Assembly: GCF_022200785.1 (NCBI RefSeq)
Contig: NZ_CP087585.1
Coordinates: 2,356,001 to 2,420,000 of the forward strand
Direction of reading: 5' to 3'
Length of the DNA stretch: 64,000 bases
From: Pedobacter mucosus
GTDB lineage: Bacteria > Bacteroidota > Bacteroidia > Sphingobacteriales > Sphingobacteriaceae
The position numbers and the translations under genes were made by a program. The notes below the pieces were generated by a model that saw only the letters and a list, made by a program, of their open reading frames with translations, was not told the DNA's origin and did no database searches. Positions 61,676-64,000 of this stretch are shown here, piece by piece. Every line of letters begins with the position of its first letter. Position 1 is the first letter of the stretch.

Positions 61676-62449
61676 ATGAAAAATATAAAAATGCACTTGA
61701 TAAACGCTATAATGGGCTGTTTATTTATTTCTTTAGTAATTTTCGGATGCGAAAAAAATGATGCTGCTAATTCAGAAGAAGAACAAGTACTTACCTGCGG
61801 ATCAACTTTGCCAACTGGCTTCCAATGTATTTCTGCCTCTGGCAAATCTACCCTAACAACAACTAATATTCCTGAACTTTACGGCTGTTGGGATTCAAAA
61901 AGCTTTGATTTTTGTGTAGAATATAAATCTAACGGCACTGGAATAATCACTTATAAACCATCCTCTTTTGTTGCTGGCTCTACCCAGAATATCAAATGGG
62001 GCGCTATGGTTAAAGCCAACGGCGACTTACTTTTATCTAATGTAGGCACCATATATATTGCTCATGAAAGCTTACAAGGATCAATCGATCCACAAATTGC
62101 TTTGCTTAGCTTTAAGCAATCGACAAAACAATGGTATGGCTTTGATCTTGTTACCATCGGAAAATGCGAAACCATTACAGGTGGAGGCACTTCAACTGGA
62201 GGCACTGGAAACATTGTTTTTTGGACGAATTCGGATTTGGGTTGTGGGGTAATAACCGTGAAAGTGAATAATCAAACTGGTTCAATTAGTAGTTACCACG
62301 GAACCAGCCCAGTTTGTGGTGCTGCAGGAACAGCCAATTTTACATTACCTGCTGGAAATTATACTTATACAGCAGAATGTAGCAAATATAAATGGACCTC
62401 AACATTTACAATCACTGCTGGATCTTGTTTTAAAATGCAACTTACATAA
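61676..62449 (+). CDS. Hypothetical lipoprotein with Cys-rich C-terminal domain
   Basis: 257 residues; lipobox VIFGC (Cys25). A central part with C-x-S pairs (VLTCGSTLPTGFQCISASG, then YGCWDSKSFDFCVEY), a TGGGTSTGGTG linker (about 168-178), and an about 75-residue C-terminal domain (FWTNSDLGCGVITVKVNNQT, ending FTITAGSCFKMQLT) that looks like a small all-beta, disulfide-bonded module. No family recognised. The gene stands alone with a palindromic candidate operator upstream. Confidence 0.7.
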   Translation: MKNIKMHLINAIMGCLFISLVIFGCEKNDAANSEEEQVLTCGSTLPTGFQCISASGKSTLTTTNIPELYGCWDSKSFDFCVEYKSNGTGIITYKPSSFVAGSTQNIKWGAMVKANGDLLLSNVGTIYIAHESLQGSIDPQIALLSFKQSTKQWYGFDLVTIGKCETITGGGTSTGGTGNIVFWTNSDLGCGVITVKVNNQTGSISSYHGTSPVCGAAGTANFTLPAGNYTYTAECSKYKWTSTFTITAGSCFKMQLT

Positions 62450-62511
62450 GTGATTTTGTTTCTTTGTATATAAAAATAGATGTCAAATTATAAACAAACC
62501 TATTGGTATGT

Positions 62512-63114
62512 TTATCTAAAACCTCTCATAGCTAAATATATAAATGGCACTGTTAATATTAAACCAATAATGAGCGGAATCCAAATTGGTTTAGCCCGGT
62601 AATTAGTGTTTTTTCCAATGTTTTCATTCCAAAACAATTGATACATTATGGTAACTCCGACCGCATTAATTATTAATGAAATTCCTGTGGATGCATGTGC
62701 AATAACTTCACTTGAGTAGATTAATCCCGCTGTAAAAAGGAAACCAAATAATATTAGCCAGCCCCACTGTTTACCTGCATTTTTAAGATTTATGGCCATC
62801 ATTACTGAGCCAAAAAACACAGAAAACAGAATCGAAAAAACATAAATTGCCGTTTGAGAATAGTATTCTGGAGCATCAGGATCCTCTACTATATTTTTTT
62901 TCCAACCTTTAAGATTATCATCTTTGGTGCTTTCTTTTAGTCTGATTTTGTCTTCAACTTGTTCATCAATATCATGAGGTAATTCAACATTTCTGCTTTT
63001 TAATTCTTCTAAAGCGGCTCTTATACCTTCTGAAGTGTGTTTATCTACATGATCTAAATAATATTTTAATTGACCATCTGTTTTAGTTGAGAGGATTTCT
63101 TTGAGCGTTGCCAT
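62512..63114 (-). CDS. Membrane protein of unknown function
   Basis: 200 residues: a soluble N-terminal part (about 1-80, MATLKEILSTKTDGQLKYYL, acidic middle) and four hydrophobic segments (about 90-110, 115-130, 135-155, 175-195). No family recognised. It lies 80 nt downstream of the CBS-domain gene with a terminator hairpin in between, so probably a separate transcript. Start ATG at 63114. Confidence 0.7.
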   Translation of the reverse strand: MATLKEILSTKTDGQLKYYLDHVDKHTSEGIRAALEELKSRNVELPHDIDEQVEDKIRLKESTKDDNLKGWKKNIVEDPDAPEYYSQTAIYVFSILFSVFFGSVMMAINLKNAGKQWGWLILFGFLFTAGLIYSSEVIAHASTGISLIINAVGVTIMYQLFWNENIGKNTNYRAKPIWIPLIIGLILTVPFIYLAMRGFR

Positions 63115-63120
63115 ATTGTT

Positions 63121-63164
63121 TTTACAAAAAAGGCCGCAAGTTAATAACTTACAGCCTTTGTAAA
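63121..63164 (-). terminator. Terminator of the cystathionine beta-synthase-like gene
   Basis: On the minus strand a three-part stem (TTTACAA / TTGTAAA, AGGC / GCCT, AAGTTA / TAACTT) with a T-run, 31 nt past the stop. Confidence 0.75.
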
Positions 63165-63194
63165 AATTTATTACTAGTTTATTTTTTAATATAA

Positions 63195-64000
63195 TTATCC
63201 CGATATCGCGTTAATAATATCATATTGGGTAATAATTTCAATTTTACCCGTTGCATCTTCTACTAAAACAGCAGAATTTTCCTTATTAATTAATGAAGAT
63301 ATTTTATCTATGGAAGTATTTAAATCAACAAAAGGAAAAGTTGCAGTCATAATTTCTGCAATTGGGGCAGACTTTAAACCCTGGTTTTCTAACAATGCAG
63401 TTAAGATATCGCTCTCTGCAATTTTACCTACAATCATTCCTTGTTGCGTTACAGGAATTTGAGAAATATTCATTGATTTAATGGTATTAATTGCTTCCAA
63501 AATTGATTTTTGAGCATCAAGCGTTACAATTTCTGTACTTTCTTTTTTCGCTAGAATAGATTTTGCCGTAAGTTTTTCATCTTGTAAAAAACCACGTTCA
63601 CGCAACCAATCCTCGTTATACATTTTACCCATATATCGGCTTCCGTGATCATGAAAAATAACCACAACAACATCTTCTGGTTTCAATTTATCTTTTAGTT
63701 GAATTAATCCAGCAATTGCAGCACCAGCAGAATTTCCAACAAAAATACCTTCTTTTCTGGCAATATCACGAGTCATTAAAGCAGCATCTTTATCAGTTAC
63801 TTTTTCAAATAAATCAATCACATCGAAATTCACATTTGCAGGTAAAAAATCTTCGCCAATACCTTCAGTGATGTAAGGATAAATCTCATCCTTATCAAAA
63901 ATTCCTGTTTCTTTATACTTTTTGAATACCGATCCGTAGGTATCAATGCCCCAAATTTGAATATTTGGATTTTGTTCTTTTAAGTATTTACCTGTTCCAG
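63195..64000 (-). CDS. Cystathionine beta-synthase/cysteine synthase-like with CBS pair, 3' part only
   Basis: The frame is open from the window edge (about 268 codons seen); the ORF start at 63833 is only a GTG inside the gene. The visible start GTGKYLKEQNPNIQIWGID is the phosphate-binding loop region of a PLP-dependent beta-family (fold II) enzyme, followed by FVGNSAGAAIAGLIQLK. Residues after RERGFLQDEKL hold two CBS motifs (NISQIPVTQQGMIVGKIAES and ENSAVLVEDATGKIEIITQY). It condenses serine or O-acetylserine with a thiol. The CBS pair suggests control by adenosyl ligands. Confidence 0.87.
   Translation of the reverse strand, partial: GTGKYLKEQNPNIQIWGIDTYGSVFKKYKETGIFDKDEIYPYITEGIGEDFLPANVNFDVIDLFEKVTDKDAALMTRDIARKEGIFVGNSAGAAIAGLIQLKDKLKPEDVVVVIFHDHGSRYMGKMYNEDWLRERGFLQDEKLTAKSILAKKESTEIVTLDAQKSILEAINTIKSMNISQIPVTQQGMIVGKIAESDILTALLENQGLKSAPIAEIMTATFPFVDLNTSIDKISSLINKENSAVLVEDATGKIEIITQYDIINAISG

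Noticed and set aside
1..64000. tRNA or rRNA genes
   Set aside because: No cloverleaf or rRNA-like stretch was seen in the intergenic gaps by eye; tRNAscan would be needed for certainty.

Overview
The window is an AT-rich chromosomal segment of a Bacteroidota bacterium, most likely family Sphingobacteriaceae and Pedobacter-like. The evidence is the gene families (DUF3822-rsmD, DUF2851, DUF4254, DUF4290, DUF4374, a DACNV-type protein, a Rho with a long disordered insert, a short SigA without region 1.1). Many upstream regions also carry the Bacteroidota promoter pattern TTTG-N19-TAnnTTTG, and classical Shine-Dalgarno sites are mostly absent. I see no rRNA, tRNA, CRISPR array, prophage or complete insertion sequence.

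Layout. 1-5.0 kb: 5' part of a secreted SMP-30/gluconolactonase-like gene, a heterodimeric ABC exporter and a CvfB-like RNA-binding protein. 5-12.9 kb: orphan 4HB_MCP sensor, RecD-like helicase, diadenylate-cyclase-like DACNV protein, DUF3822-rsmD, coaD, a Nudix hydrolase, pyrE and an SRPBCC protein. 13-18.7 kb: clpB, two paralogous outer-membrane barrels and an Fsr-type MFS exporter. 18.7-22.9 kb: M28 peptidase, an untracked 58-residue ORF, a GH28 pectinase-like hydrolase and a small DUF6686-like protein. 22.9-27.9 kb: TonB receptor, DUF4374 lipoprotein and PepSY membrane protein in the order of the Bacteroides xusABC xenosiderophore system. 28-33 kb: dprA, an S41 protease, a HAD-like protein that has lost catalytic residues, a lone pre-ATP-grasp-like domain and LolD. 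33-36.2 kb: membrane protein, winged-helix regulator and DUF4173 protein with two matching CTTTG-N5-CAAAG palindromes, probably an autoregulated module. 36-43.5 kb: sucC, an XRE/DUF2975 pair, sigA and ftsK-lolA. 43.9-50.9 kb: ankyrin protein, PspC, DUF2851, an EamA transporter broken by an in-frame TGA, pyrF, rho and pssA. 50.9-58.9 kb: Hpt protein, folK, sppA, lipoproteins, a PolX-like protein with a ruined polymerase site, DUF4254, a GT9 glycosyltransferase and SixA. 59-64 kb: DUF4290-murA behind a structured leader, a lipoprotein, a membrane protein and a truncated cystathionine beta-synthase-like gene.

Most of the segment is housekeeping (pyrimidine, CoA and folate synthesis, cell wall, division, transcription, protein quality control, lipoprotein sorting) interspersed with envelope and nutrient-uptake genes. 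Three families of short dispersed, partly palindromic repeats occupy the intergenic gaps. Several promoters place the -7 box only 4-5 nt before the start codon, which suggests leaderless mRNAs. The items most worth a second look are the CTTTG-N5-CAAAG regulon module, the xusABC-like operon with its 5' stem-loop, the DACNV protein, the structured leader before DUF4290-murA, and the altered catalytic residues in MurA, the PolX-like protein and the HAD-like protein.
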